This document shows positions 33,269-44,970 of a DNA stretch of 64,000 nt, piece after piece. The translations under genes and the position numbers were made by a program. Within the stretch, counting starts at the first letter, position 1. The number at the start of each line of letters is the position of its first letter. Origin of the DNA: Tillandsia leiboldiana (Eukaryota > Streptophyta > Magnoliopsida > Poales > Bromeliaceae); the NCBI GenBank assembly GCA_029204045.2, contig CM055065.1:9678521-9742520 (forward strand). The letters are read 5' to 3'. The notes beneath the pieces were generated by a model. That model did not search any database, was not told the DNA's origin, and was given only the letters and a program-made list of their open reading frames with translations.

Positions 33269-35033
33269 TGTAGGACTATGCATGATAGCTTTTTTTCTTG
33301 TGTAGCATGCTAGATTATAGGAATTGTTATTCCTTTTATCATCTGTTAATATAGTTATTTTGGAACTTGACCTAGCACCCCCGTCATATGTTGCATGTGT
33401 AACCAGACCAGTAGAAAACCCTCACTTGGGCTAGGGTTATTTATGTTTAGACACCCACACTGTTTTTCTATTCCTGGACATAGTGTTATCCTCGCCCGGG
33501 TAGTGGGCCGAGAGGTCGGGACTTTCTTTTAGTGTGGATTGCTTTTGCACTCGTGCTTGGGAGCAGAGTGGAGTCTGGTAGTTGTAGTGGGTTGCTTATC
33601 TGTGCCGGGAGCCGTTTGGGTAAACGGTAGTCCCGGGAGGTCTTGTATCCCTGTTGTGCTGTCGTGGGAGGGAGCCGTTGAGCAGACGGTAGTCCCGGGA
33701 CGTCGAGTATCTTCCGGTCAGTGTTGTTGGGAACCGTTGGGGTTGACGGTGGTCCCAGGTCGTTGAGTGTTGTCCGACCGGTATTGTTAGCCTGAGTTGT
33801 GGGTCGTTCTTGGGTGTGGAGTACCTCCAGCCAGTGTGCTTTGTGCTGCGAGCTGTTGGAGAGACTAGTGTCTCGTGTTTCGTGTTAGCTGATCAGCTGA
33901 GTCGTCGAGAGTGCTCCGACTGTTGTGCGAGATATTTGGGGATCTTGAGTCCTACCGTTCTGAGAGTGAGCGTGGATTTTGACTATAGCCTGCATATGCC
34001 AATGTTTGATACTCTATGGCGCGCCGTTTTCCTCAGTTGGAGTCGCGCCCCCTGAGATGCCGCTGTGGATACGATGGTTGGCCTGTTGAGGCAGTTTTCC
34101 GCAGTGGATGCAACGATGGGCCTGTTGAGGCAGTTTTGCACGAGGGGTGAGTTAGTCGGACAGGACGCCCCACGTAAATCCCGTCCTCATGTGGATGTGT
34201 GGTAGTGGGCAGGTGCGTTCCTAGTCGACAGGCGCAGGCTTGACTGGACCCTAGGAGGCAGTAAGTTCGATTGGGTCGATTGAGCACCTTGGGTGCGAGT
34301 GGTCACTTTTACTTTCATCTGTTCCACTTTTTGATCGAGCATCTAGATAGAGGCATGGTAGCTGTAGAGTAGCTCTAGCTTTTCTTGTTCAGATCTCATT
34401 GCACTGTTATCTTTTGCCTCTAGTAGACTTAGTGGGCAGACCGTTGGGCTTGTTGACGGCACCCACTGAGAACTACTGTGGGAAGTAGTTCTCACACCCG
34501 TCGTGGTGTCTTTTTCCCCAGGGACTTCTACTCCTGTTCCTGTGCTCCAGTTGCTGATCCTTCTGACCGGTTTCGAGGGAGTCGCGAGCTAGTTCCCTAC
34601 CCGTCGTTGGAGTGTAGCGGTACCCCTTCAGAGGAGAGCTTCAGTTGATTAGTTTGCTTCTTTTTCCTCTGTTGAGAGACCTTTTTTGTGAGGTACAGAG
34701 TTGTACTTTATTTTACAGTTTGAGAGACTGATGTAGTGAGGATATTTTTGTATTGAGAGCTTGTACACCGATATATTTTATTGGAGATATCTCCCTTTTG
34801 AGTTTTGTATCAGAGGACTTTTTATACGATCGTATTTGGGAGATGGATATTGTATTATTTTCAGTTGTACAGTGTTTGGACTTCAGTTTTTAGTAGTAAC
34901 TTTCAACTCTGACATCTGTATACTGTAGTTGATTCTTTTTGCAGGTTAGACGCTTCGCCTGTACGGCAGTTTCCGTACAGATGGCGGATCTGTTAGCGAG
35001 CCCGGGTCGCAGTTTCGACCCCGGGGTGTGACA
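33269..35033 (+). repeat. LTR of plus-strand Gypsy element, right part
   Basis: It continues the LTR begun at 16064. The R-U5 part is shared with the solo LTR (49300-51192) and, reversed, with element B's LTRs: tagcacccccgtcatatg at 33375, a GC-rich gagccgtt-rich stretch, then two hairpins at 34431-34467 and 34468-34493 and two more at 34959-34980 and 35001-35025. It ends in gtgaca at 35033. The next bases, gattc, are not a PBS. Confidence 0.8.
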
Positions 35034-35213
35034 GATTCTTGCAAAACGGACATCGAATTTGGATTCAGCGCGAAAAAACGATGAAAATCGGCTATTTGGA
35101 TGTATTTTTCGAAACCCGGACGCCCTAAAACGGACATCGGGCAGGTTTATTATAGCTCGGGCAGGCCGGGCAGCACCGGCGACTGCGGGCAGGCTGGTCC
35201 ATGGCCCTTGGCG
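35034..35213 (+). repeat. U3 piece of an LTR split by element B (left part)
   Basis: It contains gaatttggattcagcgcg, as in other U3 regions of the group, and continues at 62139 beyond element B. The bases ggcg are present on both sides of B as a 4-bp target duplication. Confidence 0.65.
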
Positions 35214-38200
35214 TGTCACGCCCCGGGGTCGAAACTGCGACCCGGGCTCACTAACAGATCCGCCATCTGTACGGAAACTGCCGTACAGACGAAGCGTCTA
35301 ACCTGCAGGAAGAATCAACTACAGAGATACAGATATCAGAGCTGGAAGTAAACTAGTAAGAACTGGAAACCAAACACTGTACAACTGAAGATAAAACAAT
35401 ATCCATCTCCCAAATACGATCGTATACCAAGTCCTCTGATACAAAACTCCAAAGGGAGATGTCTCCAATAAAGTACATCAGTGTACAAGCTCTCACTACA
35501 AAAATATCCTCACTACATCAGTCTCTCAAACTGTAAAATAAAGTACAATTCTATACCTCACAACAAAGGTCTCTCAACAGAGGAAAAGAAGTAACTAGTC
35601 TACTGAAGCTCTCCTCTGAAGGGGTACCGCTACTCTCCAACGACGGGTAGGGAACTAGCTCGCGACTCCCTCGCCTCGGTCAGAAGGATCAGCAACTGGA
35701 GCAACATGAACAGGAGAAGAAGTTCCTGGGGAAAAAGACACCACGACGGGTGTGAGAACTACTTCCCACAGTAGTTCTCAGTGGGTGCCGTCAACAAGCC
35801 CAACGGTCTGCCCACCAAGTCTACTAGAGGTAAAAGATAACAGAGCAATGAAATCTGAACAAGAAAAGCTGGAGCTACTCTACAGCTGCCATACCTCTAT
35901 CTAGATACTCAAAAAGTGGAACAGATGAAAGTAAAAGAGACCACTCGCACCCAAGGTGCTCAAAAGACCCAATCGAACTGACTGCCTCATAGGGTCCAGA
36001 CAAGCCTGCGCCTGTCGACTAGGAACGCGCCTGCCCACTACCACGCATCCCCATGAGGATGGGATTTACGTGGGGCGTCCTGCCCGACTAACTCACCCCT
36101 CGCGCAAAACTGCCTCAACAGGCCCATCGTATCCACAGCGGCATCTCAGGGACGCGACTCCAATTGCGGAAAACGGCGCGGCATAGAGTATCACAAATTG
36201 GCATAAGCAGGCTAGTCAAAATCCACGCTCACTCTCAGAACGGTAGGACTCAGGATCCCCAAATACCTCGCACAACAGTCGGAGAACTCTCGACGACTCA
36301 GCTGCTCGGCTAACTCGAAACACGAGACACTAGCCTCGCCAACGGCTCGCAGCACAAGGCTCACTGGCTGGAGATACTCCACAGCCAGGAACGACCCACA
36401 ACGCAGGGTAACAAGACAGGTCGGACAACACTCAACGACCTGGGACCACCGTCAACCCCAACGGTTCCCAACAGGGCGGACCGGAAGATACTCGACGGCC
36501 CGGGACTGCCGTCTGCGCAACGGCTCCCTCTACGACGGCACAACAGGGAAACAAGACCTCCCGGGACTACCGTTTACCCAAACGGCTCCCGGCACAGATA
36601 AGCAACCCAGCTACAACTACCAGACTCCACTCTGCTCCCAAGCAAGAGTGCAAAAGCATCCCACACTAAAAGCAAGTCCCGACCTCTCGCCCCACTACCC
36701 GGGCGAGAAAACACCATGTCCAGGGATGAAGGAACAGTGTGGATGTCTAAGCATAAATAACCCTAGCCCAAGTGAGGGTTTTCTACTAGTCTGGTTACAC
36801 ATACAACATATGACGGGGGTGCTAGGTCAAGTTCCAAGATAACCACATTATCCGATAAGAAAGGGATAGCCATTCCAACAATCTAGCATGCTACACAAGG
36901 AAATAAACCATCATGCATAGTCCTACATTAATAGAATTAATGTACATTCCATAAAACTTGGAGATAAGGCCACCCACCTCGATTGCCACCAATTGCTCGT
37001 AGACACTTGCAATTGGCCTCCACGCGATCCCCACGCAAAAACGAAGTCCGATGCCGGAGTCCGCACGCAAAACGGAGCACGGTGCCGGAGTCCGCACGCA
37101 AAACGGTGCACGGTGCCGGAGTCCGCACGCAAAACGGTGCACGGTGCCAGGATCCGCACGCAAAACGGAGTCCGCACGCAAAACGGTGCACGGTGCTGGA
37201 GTCCGCACGCAAAACGGTGCACGGTGCCAGGATCCGCACGCAAAACGGAGTCCGCACGCAAAACGGTGCACGGTGCCGGAGTCCGCACGCAAAACGGTCA
37301 CGGTGCCAGGATCCGCACGCAAAACGGAGTCCGCACGCAAAACGGAGCACGCCGTCGGGGACCGCACGCAAAACGGTATTGAGAAACACAGATAAGAGCA
37401 AGAGGGTCAATTCACAGTCCAAAATATCGCTCCAAAACTGTGCTAAAAATACCGTAAAAACAAACATACGGGACCTACCCCGACGGGGCCGCCGTCGCCG
37501 GAACGCTCCCCACGGAAAAACTCGCGCGCTCCACGGGGCCCACGACGCCACGCCGTACCTCCCACCATCTCCCTCGCTCTCCCTCTTGCTCGGTTGAAGA
37601 AGAAAGGAAGAGAAGAGGAGGGAAAATGGCGTGCGCGGGGAGAAAGAAGAAGAAGAAAAGAGGGAGAGAGGAGGCGGTCCATGGATCCGGTCCACCGCGC
37701 CGGTCCACCGCGCGGGCCAATGGGGAAGCCCCATCCGCGGTCCACAGCACACGGGCGCGCGCGCCCGGTCCACGCGCGCGCCCACAGGGCCACGCGGCGC
37801 GCAGCAACTCGCCCGCCACACGGGCGCGTTGCACGCACCGCGCAGCCCAGGCGCGGGACACGCGCCCGTTACACGGGCGCGCGTGCCCCCGCGCCCGCGC
37901 GGGCGCCAACGGGGGCCCGCCACGTGGCGGCCCCCGCGCGTCCCGCGCCTGCGCCCCGTCCTGTCCGCCTGCGCCCCGTCCCATCACGCGGCCGCCTCGA
38001 CCCGCGCGCCTTGACCAGCGCGCCGCGCTCGCCTCGGGAACCGTGCCACGCGCACACCTCGATAAACGTGCCGTTTTGCCTCGAAAAACGCGCACATCAT
38101 CCGGGCTCCAAATCCAACAAATAAATAGTCCATTCTTAGCGATTTCGCGCGCTGAATCCAAAAACGATGTCCAATTCTCCAAATTCTCACCCGAAAATTT

Positions 38201-38595
38201 GCCGAATGCCCACTCGATCCGATTTTCGCGCCGGGTCCATTTTTAAAGTCCGATTTGCCCAATTCCAACTCTAAAAATTCCCGAAGGCGACCGGAGAGGT
38301 AAACTTTTATCCGGACTTCACCCGGAGTCTAATTTTGACATCTGAATCGCGCGAAATCACTTCTAAACACCCGACGGGTCCACCAACTTCCCACGGGGTC
38401 TCAATTTAAGCCCGAAGTCCACCACTTGTGTCCAAATTGCGCGCAACCCACGCAGGCCTCCAGTGATGCAAGCAAAACCCAATTTGCATCACAAATCCAT
38501 TTTTGGGTCCCCAACACGCGCACCAACACCCCCAACGGCGACCGAAAGCTGCCCAACAACCAGCAACCCTACGCGGGGGATTCCGGGACCTCACA
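35214..38595 (-). repeat. 3' LTR of element B
   Basis: It holds hairpins at its left end (35222-35246 and 35267-35288), the paired hairpins 35754-35779 and 35780-35816, a 30-31-bp tandem array (37050-37375), a GC-rich U3 (37480-38100) and a G-box at 37921-37926. No convincing TATA box was found. Confidence 0.9.
37050..37375. repeat. Tandem ggagtccgcacgcaaaacgg repeats in LTR B
   Basis: About ten units share the core tccgcacgcaaaacgg, with spacing alternating between about 16 and 30 bp. The other LTR has them at 60590-60920 with a slightly different number and order. The frames they open on both strands are not genes. Confidence 0.85.
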
Positions 38596-38608
38596 TCCTC
38601 CCCCACTA
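38596..38608 (-). other. Polypurine tract of element B
   Basis: Same tract as in A and the chromovirus (tagtgggggagga in the element's sense), ending at the LTR start TGTGAGG. Confidence 0.8.
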
Positions 38609-39320
38609 AAAGAAAGTTTCGTCCTCGAAACTAGATCAAGCCCATCAGGAGTCAAGAATACCACGGCTAGGTATCTAACAATACGCCTCCAGCTCCCCCA
38701 CTCGCTCCTCGTGATTACTCCGCGACAACAACAACAAGTACGGTATGACCCGATGTGCAATTCTCTCATCTCTCGAGCCAGAAATTGCAACGGGCGTCCC
38801 TCGTACTCCAATAATCACAGATCTCAAAGGAGCAAGTAAATCACGGGCGAGGAAAAACACATCACTACTGAGCTGAGACGTGAAAAACCAAGGGCTCCAT
38901 TAAAAGGCTGGGGGAAAACTAAAATAACCACAAGTGTAATACGCGCCAAACCACATCATGGGGCCACCCTCAACAAGACGACCCGAAGCATACCTGCAGA
39001 CTCATCCAATAAGGAAGGGAAATCCAATAAGTTGGGGTCTTCACTCGGTCACTTCCCGATCCAAAACCACCTGAGTGGACTACTCAACTGCAGGCTACCC
39101 TCAAAAGGGATCCTCAAGAGACACAATCTCGTGCCACAGTTGGTCGCTCAACATGCTATCATAACCCCAACGGACCCACGGGTCGAAGTCGATCCCTCAA
39201 CTCATAATGAACACCCTGACGGGGACCAAACCGTCGGTGAACGGGACTGAAAACTGGCTCACAAGGCGATCATAAAGCTGATGCCCAACTCGCGGTCAAA
39301 AGTCCGAAACATCCAAAAGA
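38609..39320 (-). pseudogene. Chromodomain/integrase end remnant in element B
   Basis: The minus frame just below 38811 starts with YEGRPLQFLAREMRELH, which lines up with YEERPLRVLDREVKELR before the chromodomain in the chromovirus. The rest is frameshifted. The DNA from 38596 to about 39320 matches element A at 2896-3640, so both derive from the same deletion-prone ancestor. Confidence 0.6.
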
Positions 39321-39329
39321 CTCTCACCG

Positions 39330-39545
39330 TTGTGTACCTACAACGTGGCATCACTGCCGTGCACCCACGGCGTGGCATTACTGCCGTGTACCAACGGCGT
39401 GGCCTCACTGCCGTGCGCCAACGGCGTGGCATCACCACCGTGTATCAACGGTGTGGCATCACTGCCGTGTATCAACGGCGTGGCATCACCACCGTGTATC
39501 AACGGCGTGGCATCACCACCGTGTATCAACGGTGTGGTATCTCAA
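39330..39545. repeat. 30-bp minisatellite of GCCGT...ACGGC hairpins
   Basis: About seven to eight units, each with a 5-bp stem and a 6-base loop. Stems are GCCGT/ACGGC in some units and ACCGT/ACGGT in others, so both arms have changed together; the loop is mostly gtatca or a close variant. Confidence 0.75.
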
Positions 39546-39559
39546 GCATCAAGGCCTCA

Positions 39560-39864
39560 GATCTTCACAGCCCTATACCCAACACTACCTCGAAAATCCG
39601 GAGCTGAGGAAGGGCCAAAAGATCAACAGGCAAAAACCAGGGCCCCAACTGCACTGGGCAGGACCAATAACACCCATCTATGTGCAACACGTGATCAGGT
39701 ATCTGAACCTCATGAGCACAAGCTAAGGGTACTATCTCTAGCCCATACATCAATGCAAATGCCCTAGCACTCTCACCGCTATGTCGGAGAACCCTCAACG
39801 ACTCAACTCGCAGCAACACCCCACTCATAGGCGAGAAGAACCGACTGACGCGGCCAAAATCCAA
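39560..39864 (-). pseudogene. Protease remnant in element B
   Basis: The minus frame 39565-39864 retains HEVQIPDHVLHIDGCYWSC and FLPVDLLALPQLRIFEVVLG, which match the second half of the chromovirus aspartic protease. The active site DTGA is gone. RT is absent on the 3' side, where the minisatellite and chromodomain remnant follow. Confidence 0.75.
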
Positions 39865-40140
39865 AAAATCCCGATAGACCGGTGGCTAGAACCCCAATCC
39901 AACAAGAACAGACTCTAGGCTCAGTCTATCGAAGTTTTCGCTCCTTTACCGTTCAGGGATTCGGTCCCTCTCGTTCAAAGCGGGAAACTATGTCAACAAG
40001 CAACTCACGGCTGGAGACGCTCCCGGTAGTCCATCAGGACGAACTCGACGCCATCAAATCTCGGCGTCCTGTCGGGTCATCTCAATCTCACTAAAATAAC
40101 CACCTGGTAACTCGGCCGGAGGTGAAAATCGTCTCAACAG
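39865..40140. other. Stretch without recognisable content in element B
   Basis: Probably decayed gag or protease sequence between the protease remnant and the tandem arrays. No supported frame. Confidence 0.35.
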
Positions 40141-40147
40141 GCCGAAC

Positions 40148-40230
40148 CTTCGCCACTCATTGGGCGGCATCGCCACTCATTGGGCGGCATCGCCACTCAC
40201 TGGGCGGCCTCGCCTCTCGCTGGGCGGCAT
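40148..40230. repeat. 20-bp tandem repeats (cactcattgggcggcatcgc)
   Basis: Four near-identical 20-bp units precede the larger array. Confidence 0.85.
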
Positions 40231-40234
40231 CACC

Positions 40235-41800
40235 TCTGGTAGCTCGGCCAGTGGAAAGTATCCTCCTGGGAATTCGGCCAGAAAAAAAAAAAAAAAAATG
40301 TCCTCCTGGTAACTCGGCCAGGGCATGTGCCTACCTGGTAACTCGGCCAGGGGCAATGCATCCATTTGGTTGCTCAGCCAGTGATAATTATCATCTGGTA
40401 ACTCGGCCAGTGATAATTATCCCTCTGGTAACTCGGCCAGTGATAATTATCCATCTGGTAACTCGGCCAGGGATAATTATCCATCTGGTAACTCGGCCAG
40501 CGATAATTATCCATCTGGTAACTCGGCCAGCGATAATTATCCATCTGGTAACTCGGCCAGCGATAATTATCCATCTGGTAACTCGGCCAGTGATAATTAT
40601 CCATCTGGTAACTCGGCCAGCGATAATTATCCATCTGGTAACTCGGCCAGTGATAATTATCCATCTGGTAACTCGGCCAGTGATAATTATCCATCTGGTA
40701 ACTCGGCTAGTGATAATTATCCATCAGGTAACTCGGCCAGTGATAACGCCCTCCTGGTAACTCAGCCAGGGAAAATGCCCTCCTGGCAACTCAGCCAGGG
40801 AAAATGCCCTCCTGGTGACTCAGCCAGGAAAAATGCCCTCCTGGTGACTCAGCCAGGAAAAATGCCCTCCTGGTGACTCAGCCAGGGAAAACGCCCTCCT
40901 GGTAACACAGCCAGGGAAAACGCCCTCCGGGTAACTCAGCCAGGGAAAATGCCCTCCTGGTGACTCAGCCAGGGAAAATGCCCTCCTGGTGACTCAGCCA
41001 GGGAAAACGCCCTCCTAGTAACTCAGCCAGGGAAAACGCCCTCCTGGTAACTCAGCCAGGGAAAACGCCCTCCGGGTAACTCAGCCAGGGAAAACGCCCT
41101 CCTGGTAACTCAGCCAGGAAAAATACCCTCCTGGTAACTCAGCCAGGGAAAAATACCCTCCTGGTAACTCAGCCAGGGAAAAACACCCTCCTGGTAACTC
41201 AGCCAGGGAAAATGCCCTCCTGGTAACTCAGCCAGGAAAAATACCCTCCTGGTAACTCAGCCAGGGAAAATGCCCACCTGGTGACTCAGCCAGGGAAAAC
41301 GCCCTCGTGGTAACTCAGCCAGGGAAAACGCCCTCCTGGTAACTCAGCCAGGGAAAACACCCTCCTGGTAACTCAGCCAGGGAAAACGCCCTCCTGGTAA
41401 CTCAGCCAGGAAAAATACCCTCCTGGTAATTCAGCCAGGGAAAAACACCCTCCTGGTAACTCAGCCAGGGAAAATACCCTCCTGGTAACTCAGCCAGGAA
41501 AAATACCCTCCTGGTAACTCAGCCAGGGAAAATGCCCACCTGGTGACTCAGCCCGGGAAAACGCCCTCCTGGTAACTCAGCCAGGGAAAACGCCCTCCTG
41601 GTAACTCAGCCAGGGAAAACGCCCTCCTGGTAACTCAGCCAGGGAAAACGCCCTCCTGGTAACTCAGCCAGGAAAAATACCCTCCTGGTAACTCAGCCAG
41701 GGAAAAACACCCTCCTGGTAACTCAGCCAGGGAAAATACCCTCCTGGTGACTCAGCCAGGGAAAATGCCCTCCTGGTGACTCAGCCAGGGAAAACGCCCT
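40235..41800. repeat. 29-30-bp tandem array, left part, split by the chromovirus
   Basis: Each unit has ctggtaactc.gccag. The first twelve or so end in tgataattatccat and are 30 bp; the later ones end in ggaaaacgccctc and are 29-30 bp. The arms CCTGG/CCAGG form a short stem around the loop taactcag. The array is interrupted at 41800 and continues at 58049, so it was one array of about 65 units. It translates into repetitive open frames that I do not regard as genes. Confidence 0.9.
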
Positions 41801-44800
41801 TGTCACGCCCCGGAACCCGGGCTCGCCAACAGATCCGCCGTGCACATGGGATTTCCCGAGTACACGAAGCGCTGGTAACCTGCTCCGATATAATATAAAC
41901 AATAAAAGAGCATAATACAGAGCTGAAGTGGAAGAACCACATAGTATCTCAGACTGGAACTACTAATAAAGCTGTAATAAGTACAATAATCTCCCAGCTC
42001 ACCAAAATAGTACATCCAGCTGGCGAAAGCCAGACCTAGAATAAAAGAAGAATACCACAGTCTGAGTAAAGGGTGCAGCATCTATCTAACAGCTCTCAAT
42101 CTCCCAGGAGATCTATCTATTCAGCGATCCCCTTACCTCGATCAGCTGCCGATGGCCTAGCAGCTCTCGCAGACGACTCTGCAAAAATAAAGGAGAAGAA
42201 AGAAACAGAAAAGAACAATGGGGGTGAGAACTACCAGATAAACCAGTAGCCTTCCCTAGTGGGCAAAAACCTCAACTCTGACGCACCCACTAGGACTACT
42301 AGAGGCCAGAAAGGAATAAGTGGTAAAGCTGTAAACAGAACTGCTGAATAAAGGAAAACCACCACTAGTATGCCTCTAAATGTCATGTAGCATGAAATGA
42401 CTGTATGCAACAATACCAAACATGCCTGCCTGAAATAACTCAGTCTTGTGTCACTGGTACTGCCTGCTGTGCCTTGCCAAATCGGGTATGCTGGCCAATG
42501 CATAACACTGATAGGGGATAGTGTTTGCCAAATCGGGTATGCTGGCCAACGCATGACACCGATAGGGAATAGTGTTTGCCAAATTGGGTATGCTGGTCAA
42601 CGCATAACACCGATAGGGGATAGGAGTCTCAAGGACTCAAAGTCTGTCTGTAACACACTCCGGAGTGGCACTCGAGGGGAGCGACCCACACGAGTAAATA
42701 TCTCAGTAATAAGTATCAGAAGTGCCATAAAACAGCAGGGCTGGATCATGACTATGATCAAAGTGGGAAAAACTATCCACTAAAGAAAACCCCGATCTGA
42801 TGCCATAGTACTTAACAAGTGGGAAAACCATCCACTAGGATAACCCGATCCTCAGCTGATGCAAAATAGACCAGACTCATCCCTAATCTGATGCAAGGAT
42901 AAATATCTGGTCGACCGCCTACTGTCCGCGGTCACCGCAATACCCCACAAATCCATAATCTAATGCAATCTCGACTACACTATCCCAAACCCCTGCTCAC
43001 ACTTGAGCAACAAGCCTCTGGATGCACAGGACAACAATGAAACATGTACAATTCCCAAGATGATAGTGTAGCAATAAATAGTGGCTAACTAGATGAGCAA
43101 GAAAGCATGCCATTATTTAAAAGCTGTAGAAAAGTGTCAAATATTTATAAAAAGATTGATTGTTATGAAAGTTATTGCATGCGAGATTATAACCTTTGTC
43201 CCAATCACAGTGTTCCAATATAAGTCATCATATAATTGGTGGGGTTATATTAAATTTTAGGAGAGTTCGTCCCAGCGGTTCTCATCAATTGTCCTGTTAG
43301 TTGTCCTGTTAGTAGTCCTGTTAGTAGTCCTGTTAGTAGTCCCAATGGTTCTCATCATTTGTCATATTAGTTTATCCCAATTGTTCTCATCAATTGTTAT
43401 ATTAGTTTGTCCCAATTGTTCTTATCAATTGAATTTTAGGGGAGTTCCAGTAATCCCAGTGAGCTTGTCAAAAATGAGGTAAGCAACAACCGCCCACCTT
43501 GAACAGCTCAAATCACACCCAGATAGTCTCCTGGCTGTCCACAGTCCCCTAGAACTGCTGTCTGCCGAGAACGGTGCCCTACAGCAACACACATTGCACA
43601 GGGTGTAACTATATTATTCATAAAAATACAGCTTTTGCTGTTTTTCAAATAGCACAAAAAGAGAGGAGTTTTTCACCTCTGTATATTGCTCAGAAAAATC
43701 CAGAAAAATTACGGTTGCGTTCCTCGCGAAGAGTAGATCAAAATCGACTCTTTAAACGTCTCGATCTGATGCTCCTACGCCAAGATAAAAATCGGAGAAG
43801 TTGACACTGTCCAGAAATTTCCACAGCAAAAAGGGGGGTCAAAGAGACCTCGGGAATCGTGCCAAAAGTATGAAATGGAGCAAAGTGATCAACACAAAAA
43901 TCAAAGCCTTACCTCTTAGGAACGCGCTGTCGCAAAAATCTTCCAAAAATTCCTCCTGGTTAGCCCACAGGGAATTTTCGACGGAACTGCGACGGGAAAT
44001 GGGCCGAAAAAGAAAACCGTCGCAGTGCGCCGCGTCGCAGATAACTCACTAACTGTAACTCCAAAAATTCTGAGATTTGGAGGAGAGAGAGAAGAGAGAG
44101 AGAGGAAGAAATTTCGTAGAGGGCCCAAACTCTGGTTCTCTCTCTAAGGGCTCGAAAACCGAGGTGCAAAGAGAGGGGGTGGGGGGCCCTATTTATAATG
44201 GGCTGAGGCTCCACACAGGATCGGATCCGAACAGGAAACACCGAAACGGGCCAACCAAAACGCGCCACGTGTCCACAAAAAAGGGAACAGCCTGTGCAAG
44301 GGCCACTCAGAAGATGCCACGTGTCCACGTGGAGCACGGGCCCGGTCCCCGCGCCGGGTCTTCCGGATCCTGTCAGCCAATCCGGGTGTGCCACGTGTCA
44401 CAGTCCCCGTGGGCTTCTAGAAGCCGGCCAGCCAATCGGGAGCCGCCACGTGGCACGGGGGGGTATTCGGTGCTCCCGGTGCACGCCAGGCCCATGGACC
44501 GCGCACCCGAGCCCCCCGCCCGCGCCTGCGCCGCCGCCCTCTGCCGCTGTGCCGCCGCTGCGCCGCTGCCCGCCGCCGTGCGCCGCCGCCCGCCGCCGCT
44601 CGCCGGTCGCCGGAACAGTAATTCCGGCGGCCGGAGTTACTGTTCCGGCGTGAACAGTACCGAGGTGCCGAAAAATTAAAGTAAATATACCGTTTCGATC
44701 GTTTTCCGCGCGCTGAGTCCAAATACGACGTCCATTTCGCCAAATTCTCATCCGAAATTTTGCCGAAAGCTCCCGGAAAATTCTATTTGCTCCGATTTTT

Positions 44801-44917
44801 GCGCAGAGTCTATATTAAATATCCAATTTCGATTCTACAAGCTCTGCTTCACCGGATAAGCTCCCTACAGTCGCTGTTTAATGTTGCACAGTTCCTGCGG
44901 GAGTCCGGATCATCACA
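41801..44917 (-). repeat. 3' LTR of the chromovirus
   Basis: 3117 bp. It has 58-59-bp repeats (42470-42620) of tgccaaatcgggtatgctgg, 12-bp tcctgttagtag repeats (about 43295-43345), a TATA box (44190-44197), and five G-boxes with CCAAT motifs in U3. The stem TAGTGGG...CCCACTA is at 42257-42292. Confidence 0.95.
44190..44452 (-). promoter_or_regulatory. Chromovirus LTR promoter: TATA and five G-boxes
   Basis: The minus strand reads TATAAATAGGG at 44187-44197. Upstream on the minus strand lie CACGTG at 44266, 44318, 44326, 44392 and 44447, and agccaat at about 44374 and 44430. The 5' LTR has the same set (TATA at 57322-57329). Dense G-boxes suggest bZIP/bHLH control; this is inferred. Confidence 0.65.
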
Positions 44918-44930
44918 TCCTCCCCCACTA
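44918..44930 (-). other. Chromovirus polypurine tract
   Basis: The minus strand reads tagtgggggagga, then the LTR start TGTGATG. Identical core to elements A and B. Confidence 0.85.
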
Positions 44931-44970
44931 AAAAGAGTTTCGTCCTCGAAACGAGACTAAACAATAATCC

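Noticed and set aside
34033..35351. Small frames in the R-U5 of LTRs
   Set aside because: They recur reversed in element B as other frames and include the LTR-end hairpins; no coding signal.
37475..38246. Open frames of 130-235 codons in the U3 of element B
   Set aside because: GC-rich LTR sequence, repeated in the other LTR at 60849-61789, open in many frames, with no recognisable protein.
40122..40760. 212-codon frame with a repeated VTRPVIIIHL-like unit
   Set aside because: It is the 30-bp tandem array read in one frame; the opposite strand gives an equally regular frame.
40235..41800. CRISPR-like array
   Set aside because: Direct repeats of 29-30 bp, but adjacent units have no unique spacers, the genome is plant, and there are no cas genes.
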